Part shown: one piece after another, positions 47,901 to 58,700 of the stretch
How the letters are laid out: each line of letters begins with the position of its first letter
Position numbering within the stretch: the first letter of the stretch is position 1
Assembly (NCBI GenBank): GCA_034770075.1
Contig: CM068385.1
Location: 515,700 to 579,699, forward strand
Source of the DNA: Aralia elata
Taxonomy: Eukaryota > Streptophyta > Magnoliopsida > Apiales > Araliaceae
Length of the DNA: 64,000 bases
Direction of reading: 5' to 3'
Notes under the pieces: generated by a model
Told to the model about the DNA's origin: nothing
The model's database searches: none
What the model saw: the letters and a program-made list of their open reading frames with translations, nothing else
Program-made: the position numbers and the translations under genes

Positions 47901-50900
47901 CAAAATCCCAGAAAATCATAATTTTACAGCAACTCTAACTAGCCAAAACAGTGGCTCAAAAGTCCCCCTTTCATCTTGTTTTTAGTGCTGTTTTATAGCA
48001 TTTACAGTTTCGATGCAGCTTTTTCCGAACATTTCACTCATCCGAAGTCGGAATGAATTCGTTCTTGAGCCTACGGCTTCCTTGTTCTACGCACTACACA
48101 ATTCTTAAAAAATTGAATTTTTCAGAAACTCTTATTGCTCGGAAAACTGACTCAAAAGTCGGTGCACACACTAGTTTAACAGTTTTTAACTAGTTTTATA
48201 AAAAAAATTCGCCATGATTTCGTTACAAAAGCTTTTGTCCTCGTTCCAATTGGGTGGTGTTCGTAACTCATAAGAGCACAACACATCATCCCGTAACCAA
48301 ATTTTCAGTTTTGGAGCCCTACAAAAATTGAGCCCAAAAACAATCCACAAACTAGGTTTATTCTATCCTCACGCTTAGGTTTTCATTTTCTTTCTTTTTC
48401 TTGCATTATTACATGATTTAATCATACTACCATCATCATACCCTCCTTATCACTTCCAGATCCACCATGATCCCCATAAACAACAACCCCCCAACAACAA
48501 AGCAAATAATAAAATAAAAGCTTAAGAAGAAGATGAAAGTTAAGGTTTTTAGTTTACCCTTTTAATTCTTTCTTCTTTCTTTATTTAGATGATCAAAGCT
48601 TGATTGCTTTAGTCCTCTTCTCCTCCTTTTCTCCTCTTCTTCTCTGTCTGTGAGCCTCTCTCTCTCTCTTGCCCTCTTTTCTCTCTTACTTAGATGATTT
48701 TAATGAAATGAATAAAGGAGAAAATGCAAGTATACTTGCATTGGTTTATTTAAGAGAATTAACCATACTCTAGTTAACTCTCACCAACTTCCCACAACCC
48801 TTACTAACCAATCCCTAGCTAACCCAAATCATCCAACAACTTGGCTAAGGTAAGTTATCATCATTAAAGACCAAGACTTTTAGGCTTGCATTAATTAAGC
48901 TTGCTAGCTTAAGATCAAAACTTACTAAAAGTGGTAAGTTTTCATCCCCCTTTGTCCCCTTAACTTAGCATGGAAGGAAAGCTTGGTCCCCTCCTCTTTC
49001 CACCGGGTACTCCCCCCTTTCCCCCACCTTTTTGACTTTTCATTTCTCACATGCTTGAATTACCAACAAGTGACACATGGTCCTCCAAGACTTTGGCTCC
49101 AAGTACTTAGGTTTTGACCCTAAACTCAAGCCATCTCATACTTTAGGCTTAACCCTAGCCAAGCCACTCCAAACCCTATCCAAGCCCCTTTCAAACCCTT
49201 GGCTTGGTTACATCCGAACTTAGTTTCGTTTTCTCAGTTCCTTTCTAGTTAGCTTCTACTTAATTTTCTAATTAACTCATCTGATTGGGAAAAGGTCAAT
49301 TTTACCCTTTCGTACTTTTGATTAAGTTTACGTCTTTCATCCCCACTTGGCTTTTTGTCTTCCCGTTAGCTTCTCGTTGCATTTTTAGTTACGTTCGTAA
49401 CTCGTTCGTTTTTCTTCTAGTTAGGTTTTGCTCAACTCATTCCTTAACCAAAACTGCGAAAATTTTCATTCTTTCATTTTATTAGAGATTTCATCTCCCT
49501 TTCCCAAATAAACGCTATGATGTAATTCGAAAAGTCGAAAAACAAAAAGGTGTTTTTATCGTGAATAGTGTTTTAACGTCTTTTTCTCGAAAAAACTTTT
49601 ATTAGAGGTTACATCTCTCATTCTCAAATAAACGCTATGACGTAATTTGAAATTTCAAAAAAAAAACACGAAGAAGCGTTTTCTGCGTTTTATGAATAGT
49701 GTTTTAGCGTTTTTCTCGGAAAATTTTATTTTCGTCTACGAAATCACAACACGTATACATAATTACATAACACACATACTAGGTCATAATTCGACCTTTA
49801 ATCACATAAAATCACATTTACACATGATAATATCCATAAAATTTTATTTTATTATATATTTACATCGAAAACCTAATTACAAGGCTATTCGATTTCTCGG
49901 GTTGTCACATTGCTAGGCCTATTCTTTGGAGAGATAAAAATGGAATGTACCTCCAAAACTTTCAGTTTGAGAGCTCATTTGCAAGACAAATTGAGCAAAC
50001 AAAGGAATGTGTGATATAGGAGCTAAACTCGGCCTTCTTCCTTGGAGATTTGCTAAAGCTAACAAACCCATATCAGTGGAGTTGGACAACAACCAAGGGT
50101 TATTTGAATTATCAATTACCTACTAACTTTGGTGTTGTTACGATCCTGATGAGTAAGCTGGTTACACTCGATCAACTAAGCACTACAACTTAAGAGAATT
50201 ACTTGATGAATGAAGAAACTACAAAAAAATGTTTCAGTTGTTTTTTCAAATGGTCATAGGACCAAGCTGTGATTGGGCTGCGGTAGCCAAGGAAATTAAT
50301 CTTGCTTTTGAATTAGCATCTGTTTTATGGTGTGCATTGATGCTCAACAAAAAAATAATAAAGAGTTGTTTGGCCTACTTCACAGCTCAAGGATGGTTGG
50401 ATCACTTTGAAAATGTGACAATTACAACGAAAAGCAATAGTTCAAAACAGTTCAAGTAACTGTTTTGAAAGATGATTATTCACTAGGCTTTTGGGAAATA
50501 GTTATTGATACGGCTAATCCACAAAATTTCATCCTGTGGAATAAGATAGACTTGCAAATGTTTATCAAAGAGAAAATATTACAAATCAGCTACTTATGAT
50601 GTAGATAAGCAAGTATCAATGGTGGTTGTATTTGGAGGAAAAGAAATACAAGAACTCAAGGCTTTATCAAGTTAATATCAAGAGAGAACTATATCAGGTT
50701 TCCTCATTAGTCAATAAGGAAAAGATTGCTCAGTATAGGTTTGCAAGTTCTTGGAGTTCAGCCTTGACCCTGGTGGACCAAGGAAAGGAAGATTCCAAGC
50801 CACAATGATTGTGAAGATAGTTGCAAGAGAAATGATTCCAGAAAGGTTACTAATCCATGAGGACATTGAATTTCTAAAGGGGAAGGGAATGTCAGGAAAG

Positions 50901-52219
50901 GAAAGGGGTAAAATGGGCAGCAGTGCGCATAATAGTAGATTCTAGAGAAAGTAAAATACATGTGAGAGCTCGTTTCATCTGAGTGTAGTATAGGAAGTTG
51001 TGAAGGATAGCCTTAGAAGTTAGCTTTTATTTTCAGCAGATTTCCTTTCTATAAATAGTTGTAATAGTTGAAGTATTCACCAAGCATTATGAATTAAGTG
51101 AAGGAGTGATATGAAGAGAAGCTTGTTTAAGCTTTCTCCTTATTTTTATCTCTCTCTCCTCTCTCACGAACTCAACAATATCTAATAAGTTTTCTTATCC
51201 TTCTTCCTCCCAAATTCCGTCTATTTTCTCTCTATTCTCACTCTTCTTTCTATCTAATTCTATGTTTCTCTCTATATTTCTGGTTAAGCCACTACCTGGG
51301 CCTGACAGATTGACCCAGATTCAAATATCGAAAGAAAAAATTATGCCTTTAAAGGAGGAGAAAATCACGTTTGAATTATTTTATACTTACTTTCCCTTTT
51401 ATCAGCAGCAAAAATAGATTCACCAATAAATTTTAAACCCCACCAAAAGTTTTCTCCTCATTTCCCTCTCTATATGTGCATAAGAGTGCAGAGATGTATA
51501 AAAGATATCTAATAGTGGCATTTACCCATATTTTAACGTTTTTTTAAAAGTTTTCTGCTCACTATTATACTATATATCTATATTTTATTCAAATAGGGAG
51601 CTTTTGTCGTTGGCTATCCAATACTTATACTAGCAGAATTAGCTAGTATTAGTAGCAAATGACGGGCTCTATATTTTAATTTCTGTTGTTTAATCTCCTA
51701 TGGACAGCTAGATCTGTTTCCCCAAATATAGTCCATAGTAAATGCTTGCTATGAATCACTCTCTCTCTCTATGTGTATAATACATGTGTGTGTGTATATA
51801 TATACACACACATGAGTAAAAGGCATCTTAGATCGACCTAAGATCGACCTAAGATAAGTTATCTTAGGTCACTTCCAATATCATTTGATCATCAACTTAA
51901 TAATCTAACCGTACGGATATAATGAGCATGCAAAAAATATGAGATTATGCAAAATTTCATTTGATTTGAAACATTAGAATATCATTTTTATAATAGTGTA
52001 TATAATATGTGTATAAGTATATGTTTCGACATTTCAGATTTTAGGAACTTCTATTGTTATAAAGTTGTTGCATAACATCAAATCAAACGAAATTTTGCAT
52101 AATCATATTTTTTGCATGCTTATTACATCCGTACAGTTAGATTATAAAGTTGACAATCAAATGATGTTGTATTGGAAGTGACCTAAGATAACTTATCTTA
52201 GGTCGATCTAAGATGCCTT

Positions 52220-52251
<32 letters not shown>

Positions 52252-53301
52252 AATTGTCAGGTTCAAAAAGAAAGGCATAGTGCCTTTCTTCCCCCTATTC
52301 TGACCGAGGAAGTTATGTAACTTGGTCTCATCTTTATCCCTTCGGATGATTAAAAACAAAAATAAAATGGTGTAACACCTTACTTGGCCATTAGTATGCC
52401 TGTATTCCTCTACTCACTCCTATCATAGGTCATGTCCTTAATTATCTCCTGCTACTTCAAGTCTCTTTGTACTACTATCCCAAAGTAATTTTCGGTCTAT
52501 CACTACTCGTCTACTGCTTGTACTCGTCTACTCCTTGTATATTTCTCGTTGTACAGGACTCTTCTTGATGTGAAACATCATATTTGTTGATTATTTTGTA
52601 TTATTATTTAGGGATAAACTTATTAAAATATAGTAGGTCAATTGGTTATTGACTTTTACTAGATAAACTTTAGTGGGCAAATGAATCTAGATATTTTATT
52701 TATAGTGGGAGGTAATTTGGAGTTATTTCCTTATTAAATAGGTTTTCTAAGTTATATTAGTAATAAAGTTTTACTTGCTCTACAAGTCTTAGGTTTTCTT
52801 GCAACTATTATAGTTTCCCCAACTTTAATTACATAATTTAATATATGATTTTAGTAAGTTTTGTGTGCTATTGTTTGTGTCTATTGATTCCCTACAAGTA
52901 TATGTTCCTAATTACTTCTATTTCTTTCCCTTTATTACTTTCACCTAAAAATTAGGATCGTGTTTTGCAACCTGCCATAATAAAATTTGATCCATTTAAG
53001 TGCTTCAATATAATAGACTATTAATACTAGTAATAAAAAAAGAAATATAAATAATTTGAAAGCCGAAATCAGGATTGTATATGTGGAAATGCTAATGCAG
53101 ATTGGATCTCGTAGATACAATTATACCAAGTAGATCTTTATTCAAGTCCAGACTCACTAGCAACTAACGTTATTTGTTTTATGGGTGTTGTTGCAGGCCG
53201 GATACGCTGCTAGTAGATCCCACATTGCCTCCAATGCAATCAAGACAAACTGTCCAATGTCAATGTGTATCATGATTGCAAAGGAACTCCAATCATGCTG
53301 A
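35948..53301 (+). CDS. TRM1: tRNA (guanine-26-N2)-dimethyltransferase, TRM1 family, six exons
   Basis: Adds two methyl groups to G26 of tRNAs using S-adenosylmethionine. Exons: 35948-36540, 37094-37294, 37379-37478, 37829-38035 (or 38029), 38196-38258, 53197-53301 (TGA). Phases agree; about 422 residues. Motifs: LEFGIGDTFFRHESATGRDL, the SAM-binding VLDAMCGCGIRSLRY, FVLANDAND, the catalytic-region YYDFIDVDSFGSD, LYITSTDG, a Cys-rich CIECGNS...ISCSCNAN pair, GPLWTGPLH, KINSPPL, and GYAASRSHI..NAIKTNCPM at the end. ATG 35948 is chosen because homology starts soon after. The N-terminus (MIFLFPKTLYSHAVV) may be an organelle-targeting peptide. The last intron is 14.9 kb owing to nested transposons. 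Exons are intact. A partial indel-rich copy follows the N gap at 63179. Confidence 0.93.
38259..39057 (+). other. TRM1 last intron, left part, with one arm of a diverged foldback
   Basis: From about 38590 the sequence (AAATGCTTGCTATGGACTAT, TACTAATACTAG, TAGTATAAGTAGTGGATAGG) reappears inverted and diverged at about 51540-51765, beyond the retroelement. The rest is ordinary AT-rich intron with TGCATGCATGCA repeats near 38930-38980. Confidence 0.6.
39238..43204 (+). mobile_element. hAT DNA transposon inserted in the retroelement's left LTR, TSD GTTGTAAT
   Basis: Ends CATAGTTGT and ACAACTATG are inverted. The 8-bp duplication GTTGTAAT stands at 39230-39237 and 43205-43212. The right LTR holds the same site once (51058-51065), proving the insertion. 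It contains a BED/DUF659-type transposase pseudogene, and a GC-rich subterminal stretch (AAGGCGTCGCCTAGGCG) at the left end. 3,967 bp. Confidence 0.95.
40263..42917 (+). pseudogene. hAT transposase (BED finger, DUF659, hAT dimerisation), inactivated
   Basis: Order: a start region (MVESSVADSYD) that loses frame before WPDLSNK; a BED zinc finger at about 40374-40470 (CILCEKKCHSGIKRLKQHL); a DUF659 block with PPTYHELRVPLLEK, SDGWTDKR, DNVSNYKAAG and WTPCATHCLDLMLEDI, split among frames near 40890 and 41090; a middle region open from 41401 to an intron donor near 42045; an exon with DWWNAFGGRTSEL and CSSSGCERNWSTFEF (the hAT dimerisation signature, about 42163-42281); and an acidic tail ending at 42917. 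A TAA interrupts the last exon at LVYV. The enzyme would cut and paste its own DNA. Several frameshifts and stops make it inactive. Confidence 0.9.
43213..44893 (+). other. Rest of left LTR, PBS and leader of the retroelement
   Basis: LTR to 43459, then the PBS-like TGGTATAAGTGCTC and a long untranslated leader with no coding signal. Confidence 0.65.
44894..46203 (+). pseudogene. Degenerate internal (gag-like?) region of the retroelement
   Basis: Starts with ATG at 44894 (MTGPSDQVSNQMPQQ) and drifts through short frames: 44979-45164 (EEKMDYFMNGINELLKQKGS, then a Lys/Arg-rich GKRLVHKGRRGDKG), 45346-45603 (YDGPPIYDKETIYKGHP, charged), 45901-46203. Position and basic patches suit a gag remnant, but no family signature is certain. 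Many stops. Confidence 0.45.
46234..49909. mobile_element. 3.7-kb solo LTR inside the retroelement, TSD TTGCT
   Basis: Starts TGTAACGACCCCGAATC and ends TCGGGTTGTCACA, imperfectly complementary ends typical of long chromovirus-type LTRs. TTGCT flanks both ends (46229-46233, 49910-49914). No second LTR, PBS or coding part inside, so it is most simply a solo LTR. It contains diverged modules of about 150-200 bp (CATAACT..TCCGAAGTCGGAAT near 47650, 47830, 48030) and a clear tandem duplication at 49479-49727. Confidence 0.85.
49479..49727. repeat. Tandem duplication in the solo LTR (two units of about 120-130 bp)
   Basis: Both units run TTTTATTAGAG..T-ACATCTC, CAAATAAACGCTATGA-GTAATT, GAATAGTGTTTTA-CGT, TTTTCTCG, with unit 2 beginning near 49597. 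Confidence 0.88.
49915..50889 (+). other. Right internal part of the retroelement, up to the PPT
   Basis: Short broken frames only (for instance 50229-50459 and 50751-50945), none with a recognised domain. Ends in the polypurine tract at 50876-50889. Confidence 0.55.
50890..51307 (+). repeat. Right LTR of the 39058-51307 element, 418 bp
   Basis: Starts TGTCAGG, ends CCTGACA, and carries the uninterrupted hAT target site at 51058-51065. TATA-like CTATAAATAG at 51049-51058. Confidence 0.93.
51313..51817. other. TRM1 last intron, right part, with the second arm of the diverged foldback
   Basis: Inverted and diverged counterpart of 38590-38850 (see the left part), then (CT)n, (TG)n and (TA)n microsatellites. 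Confidence 0.55.
51818..52220. mobile_element. Foldback/MITE, arms about 150 bp, beside microsatellites
   Basis: Begins AAAAGGCATCTTAGATCG and ends CGATCTAAGATGCCTTT. Inner arm text also pairs (ATAACTTATCTTAGGTC, AATTTTGCATAAT, TGCATGC). Flanked by CA/TA repeats on the left and CT/TA repeats on the right. No coding capacity and no definite TSD. Confidence 0.85.
52221..53196 (+). other. Distal part of the TRM1 last intron
   Basis: AT-rich, ending in TTGTTGCAG before the last exon. Nothing else recognised. Confidence 0.7.
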
Positions 53302-54814
53302 ATAATTTTAGAGTAGTTCTGTGGCTCATATTTTGTTCTGTTTATAGCAGCTGTACTTTGGAGAAGACCATGTGTCTCAAAAGCTAGCAAGAGCAAAATG
53401 AAAACTAAGATAATCGAGATACATATCACATCTTTAGTTTGAGCAACGTGGTATTGAACTCCCAAGCCAAGGGGCTCCTAGCTCGCTCGCTTGCTCATGA
53501 TTCTTCAAAAACTAGTGTTTAACTCACAAGCACACCCAGTAGTCGCTCAAAAATACACCCGACAATTGGTCCCCCTGGTTAATGATCACCAATGACTCCT
53601 GGGTTAAACGCTTGTGTTGAATGAAATAGTCTTTCAACCCAGTTGGAAGTTGATATGGTCAGCAAGGCATTTATATTTATTTACATCTTCAGCAGCTGCA
53701 TCCTCTAGAGCTATGGCCTAGAACATGTTGCCAGCAATCAGTGTTTATACACGGATCAAAAAACTTTGCTTCAGAAAATAGAGCACCAGTACAAGCTGCT
53801 TGATCTCTCATCTCATTCATTTTGATGGTCGTCCAGATAGAAAATAACTGAAATTTGGATCCATCACCATGCAATGCTTGAAAGGGAAAACCGACTGAGA
53901 TGCAGTGTTTGTGTGAAAGAGAATAATTAGGCAGGCAGATTTAGATATGCAAGCACGTGAAAGAATAATAAGTAGGCAGATTCAAGCACTAAGAAACAGA
54001 AGTTTGTAGAGCGAGCGAGCGAGCGAGCTCTCGCAAAACAAAATGGTGGTAGTCCTCTTCTGTCATTTTTAATCCTCTAAAACATCTCCAAGTGAACAGT
54101 AACAATTCTCTCCAAGTGAACTCGGAAGATGAGGGGTTTCTTTCGAGTTGAAGGATGTAATTCGGTCCAACACTTGCGTGCTGCATTTTGAAAAAATAAT
54201 AATAATAATAATAATAATAAATTGATGAAGAGATGTGAAGATGTTAAATGTGTTCCTCCAAATTGCCAATTTAGTCAAATAAAAATTCCGGATTAATAAA
54301 CAAATTCATGACCATATAGATCACTCAAAATTTTAAAAGACAAAACCTAAAAGAGAACCCTAATCAAACTCTCTTCCCAGACCTCCATTGTAGTCAGAAG
54401 CAAAGATGGTGAAATATTAAAATTGTAATCCTTAACATACCAAAAGTTAGTAATAATATTTTTTTTGATTTATACTCACTTTTGTTCCGAATTATATGAT
54501 TGCATTAAATTGAAAATGTTTGAAATTAACTTTTAGAAAGTCAATGGTGATCTTATAATTTGAAAGGAAGGGAGTATCATTTTGAGTTATTGTCAAAACC
54601 AAGCCATACATATATTGGAGAGAGAGAGAGAGAGTTGAACAAGACATTTTTAATATGAAGTGAAGGAGAACAGAGTCGAGAAAGAGGCAGAGCAAGTCTA
54701 TTTATTTAAATTATTTTGGTTTCTTAAAGTATCCGCTAAGGTCAAAATAGGTTTAAACAGAGGAAACTTCATTGACCTATTTTAAAGAGTTGAATGGTAC
54801 TTCTCTCTCTATAT
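53302..54814. other. TRM1 3' flank and intergenic DNA
   Basis: Contains a 61-codon minus-strand frame at 53689-53874 of unknown meaning, a (GAGC)n run at about 54006-54029, an (AAT)n run near 54194-54221 and a (GA)n run near 54620. No gene can be supported. Confidence 0.5.
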
Positions 54815-55013
54815 ACTAGCGGTAATTCGTGTTTCTGAAAAAGAAGAAGGTATTGAGGATAGAGTTTGGAGAGAAAGAAAAAGGTAAAGGAAGAAGAGGA
54901 AATAAAGAAGGAAGAAATAATGAACGGTCAGATTTATGCCAAACTTTGGATGACTCAAATGATTTATTAGATAAGAGAAAAATTCAAAATTATTTATATT
55001 TTATTAGATAGAT
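54815..55013. mobile_element. Short element of the ACTAG..TAATT.CGTG family
   Basis: Begins ACTAGCGGTAATTCGTG, has a GA-rich middle and ends TTTTATTAGATAGAT. It shares both ends and the GA-rich interior with the 31857-35733 insertion. About 200 bp. Confidence 0.5.
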
Positions 55014-55201
55014 ATAACTTAAATAACAATTTTCAATGTCATACATAGTGTACAGTATTAATTATAATCATTAATCTTACTCTAACGAACACATGAATTA
55101 TTTATATGATACATTTTTTAAACGTCTACTTAAAACAAGTGATCATAATGTTTGCGTTAATGCACAAGTAAGGGGCCGGGGCATAATTGTCATGGAGGGT
55201 G
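55014..55201. other. Short AT-rich spacer
   Basis: Nothing recognised. Confidence 0.5.
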
Positions 55202-55261
55202 AAACTTCAGTTCGCATATAGAGAAGCTAATAAGGTGGCGGACATCCTAACCTATAACTAA
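55202..55261 (+). pseudogene. RNase H-like C-terminal scrap
   Basis: The frame reads KLQFAYREANKVADILTYN and TAA. The YREANKVADxLA pattern is the end of the RNase H domain in plant LINE-type or RVT_3 proteins. Only about 20 codons remain. Its stop coincides with the TAA target site of the next MITE. Confidence 0.55.
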
Positions 55262-55703
55262 GGGCCTGTTCGGGAATGACTTATTTTTTTTGACTTAAAG
55301 TTAAAATTTTAGTAGATTTATAAGTTAAAATTTTAGTAGATTTATAAGTAATAGTGTTCGGCATTATTTTTACTTATAAGTCAGGAATTATAAGTAATAA
55401 TTGTGGATGTGTTCGGCTAATAATGACTTATAAAGTAAAATAAAATAAAAAGATTACTAAAATGTCCTTCAATAAGAAGAACATTAAAAATAATAGAGGG
55501 TATTTTTGTCATTTCATAGCCGTTGACCAACTTAAAAAAAATGACTTATAAGTCATTTTTTTTAAGCAAGTAAAGGTTACTTATTTTTTTTGACTTTTTT
55601 TTTACTTATAAGTAAAAAAAAAAAGTTGTTCCCGAACACTTTTTTTGCCTAAACTACTTATAAGTTGGTCAACCCAACTTATAAGTAGTTCCCGAACAGC
55701 CTC
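55262..55703. mobile_element. Tourist-like MITE, TSD TAA
   Basis: Ends GGGCCTGTTCGGGAA and TTCCCGAACAGCCTC, flanked by TAA (55259-55261, 55704-55706). The interior is full of ACTTATAAGT palindromes. 442 bp, non-coding. Confidence 0.88.
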
Positions 55704-58700
55704 TAAGAAGGCTCAAACTCAAGGAGATACTTTTCATCAGCCACCTCAGTTTATTGCTAATTTTTTTTGACGAAATGAAATATTTTTGTACAAGTACTAC
55801 TTTAAAACAAAATTTAAATACAAACATGTGTTTCTAACTTTTTTTAATTTAGAAATAAATATATAAGTCGTGACTCAGTACAAATACCAAGTGTTAACTT
55901 AATTTCATTTTATTTCTTCCCCAAAATAAAACTCATAGTGCCTTCAACTGCTATTTATAAGTTGGTCAAATAAACTTATAAGTAGTGTTTCACTATTTGA
56001 GTGTTCGTGTGCAATTTATTTTATAATTTATAAATTGACTTATAAGTAATTTTTGAGAAGTAACAATTTATTAATTTATCAAAAAAATGATTTATAAGTC
56101 CCTTTAAAAATAAGTAAGTTTTAACCAAATATAATGATTCTTTTATTCTTATTTTAGTAATACTTACGATTTATTTTAACATATAAGTCATTTAATCAGA
56201 CACTTTCATAACTTATTTTAACTTAATGTCTAACTTATAAATAAGAATATTGTCGAACAACCAAGCCCCTCATGGCTCGTAAGGTTTGGATGCACGATGT
56301 CATTGCCGAATTTGAAGAAACCTGAGGGGCGCAAGTGGAAACTCCACAGATAAATACTCCGTCTCCGCGGAAATCGTGATCGGTTAACAAAATTCCTCCC
56401 GAGTCAAACGTCAACAAGTTTTTGGTTCAACGGTTTTGGTTCTATTCCATGCCCATCGAGTTGTGACAATTGAATTGGGGTATGTTAGTTTTCCGACTTT
56501 GTTCCTTGCAGATATCTTAGGGTTTATGACTCCTTTTTGCGCAACTAATTAATTTGTATTAATGTTTTGCTTTGCTTGCTTGCTAGCTTTGCAATTCCGA
56601 ACGGGCGATCCTGATGGTTATAGAAATTCCATATTCTGTTTTTGTTTGTTTTTTTGGGTGGTTGGGTTAATTTCAATTTGGTTAGGGTGTCTAAGTTTTA
56701 TTTTGAGAGGAGTGGGAGGAATGATGGGATAACAGGGGACAGCAAGGTAAGGGGGGAGGTAGAAGGAGAAAGGAAGGAACGATGCGGGTGCCACTTCTCC
56801 TCCTCTTCCTCCTTCCTTCATCTTACCTACCGTTTATTCGGTGGGCCACACTTCTATTCACGCAGATGATGGGCGGCGGGTAAAGGTATATTACTTCTTT
56901 ACTTCTACTACTACAATGTCTTTAATTTCTTCAGTGCGGCGCACACAATAGAGAATCCCCATTAAACGCTAAGAGTCAGAAGTCTTTTGCCCGAGCTTGC
57001 TTTTCAACCTAATAATTAAACCTATGTGTCAATCTTTTGGCTTATAATTTTTGAGCTTGCTTTTCATGGATTTTTTCTTACTTGTTATGTTTCCATTTGT
57101 TTTATAGCCGCTGATGTTATATTATGGGAAAAAGGGGATATGTTTCTTGTATGTCCTATCATTCTTGTTCGCTACTGTTGCGTGGCTACTCTTTACCGAG
57201 CGGGGGCAAGGATTATCGTTCTTAACAAATTTGTTTCCAATGTCTTGCTGGATCCTTGATTGTTTACTGCTCTTTTCTTTCTTCCGTTTTTTTTCGGGCT
57301 AACTATGGCCGATTTCAGAGTAACTATGTTGATATGAATTCTTAAACCATCCTTCCTCTATATGGGATGAATGAACTTCCTAATCCCTCCCTCATACCGT
57401 TTATCGTGTGAAAGTTCAATTCCCAGATGGGTTTGTTTTTTCTTCCTTTGTGCAGGACCAGCTTAACCCCCCCAACATTCACCAGAATTAGTTCTTGTCA
57501 TCCGAGGAGGAAAATGGTAAAATAGTGCTGCAGCTATACATTTCGTGTCAAAAATTAATTATGTGCTGCTTATTGGGGCACATTGATATCACGCTTGGCC
57601 AAAGACTTTAGACTTCTTTTTTAAGGGTTAGTCCAACATTTACTGCACTGGAGGACCAAGGGAACTTACGAGATTTGTAAGATAATTAGGAACAAGTTGG
57701 AGAGGCAAGAGGGAGACTGTGAGAGTAGTTTTCAAGCCAACACTAGGGGAGTATAGTAACCCCTCCCCCCCAACCCTCGACCGTGGTTTTTCTCTTTCTT
57801 TTTTTTTTTTTTTCAAAATATGTATCATGTACATAAACGATTTTTCTGGGTGTTAGGCGGCATGAAAAGGTGACTATGTTGTGGTTAGGATCATTTAATT
57901 AAGGAGGGTGGGTAATTATCATATTCAAATTGTTGGAAAGATCTTCCGTAGGCCATTACCTTTACTACGGTGGGTTGGGTTTAGACAGTGTAAATTATTG
58001 TTATAAAGTATTTCATCAATCACCTTGTGTACACTATATAGTTGGGATCCAATTTTTAAATGCAAACAGTATCTATCTTCATTCTTTTTTAAAACCTATA
58101 ATAAATATGATCTAATGGTTGTAATTTGGGAAACCTTTTTTTTCCTTTTATATAGAAACAATTTATCAAATTCTCTGGACCGATAGTATTGTCAAAATTC
58201 TCAGGTGGTGGGTTGTTCTATGGCTCTTCTCGGTCATTGGTAGCTTTATTTCAATTCTTCACTCTCATATATATTGGTATATGCTCTTACCTCCTTGGGT
58301 TCCTACAAACCAATTGCTGCATTTCATATTGATATAATTTAATGATGAATGCTTTTTGTTTATTATTCTTTTATTTGAGTAGGATCAAGTGATTCTTACG
58401 CTTTGGTTGTTTCATTAGAATCATCTGTAGCACTGAATCTAGCTCTGTAGTTCCGGTTTTTGGACTTCTGCTGTTGCCTTTAGGTCTATTGCACGGAGTG
58501 GTATAGCTGTTTGTTGTATCCTTGTTTTTTTTTTTTTTTTTTGTTTTATTAAGTGGATTTAGGTTATTATTTCCTTTGTGTAGGGAAGTAAATGCACTAA
58601 ATATGTTGTGTGTCTTCTTATGTTTATCTTAAGTTTATTACTATTTATACAGTTAATAAATAAATCACTGAAAAATGTAAGGAAACTTGTTGACTTTTAA

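Larger units (their letters stand above)
39058..51307 (+). mobile_element. LTR retroelement with nested insertions, TSD GATTG
   Basis: LTRs start TGTCAGG and end CCTGACA (CCTGATA in the left copy). GATTG flanks both ends (39053-39057, 51308-51312). The right LTR is 50890-51307 with a polypurine tract AAAGGGGAAGGGAA before it. The left LTR is 39058-39237 plus 43213-43459, split by a hAT element. TGGTATAAGTGCTC after the left LTR looks like a worn initiator-Met primer site. The interior (43460-50889, minus a solo LTR) has only short gag-like frames and no pol domain, so the element is non-autonomous or badly decayed. The LTRs differ at many positions, so this is an old insertion. Confidence 0.9.

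Noticed and set aside
53689..53874. 61-codon minus-strand frame (MHGDGSKFQLFS)
   Set aside because: Composition looks protein-like, but no family was recognised and there are no flanking exons that extend it. Not enough to call a gene.
54006..54029. (GAGC)n run considered as a CRISPR or regulatory array
   Set aside because: A simple tetranucleotide microsatellite without spacers.
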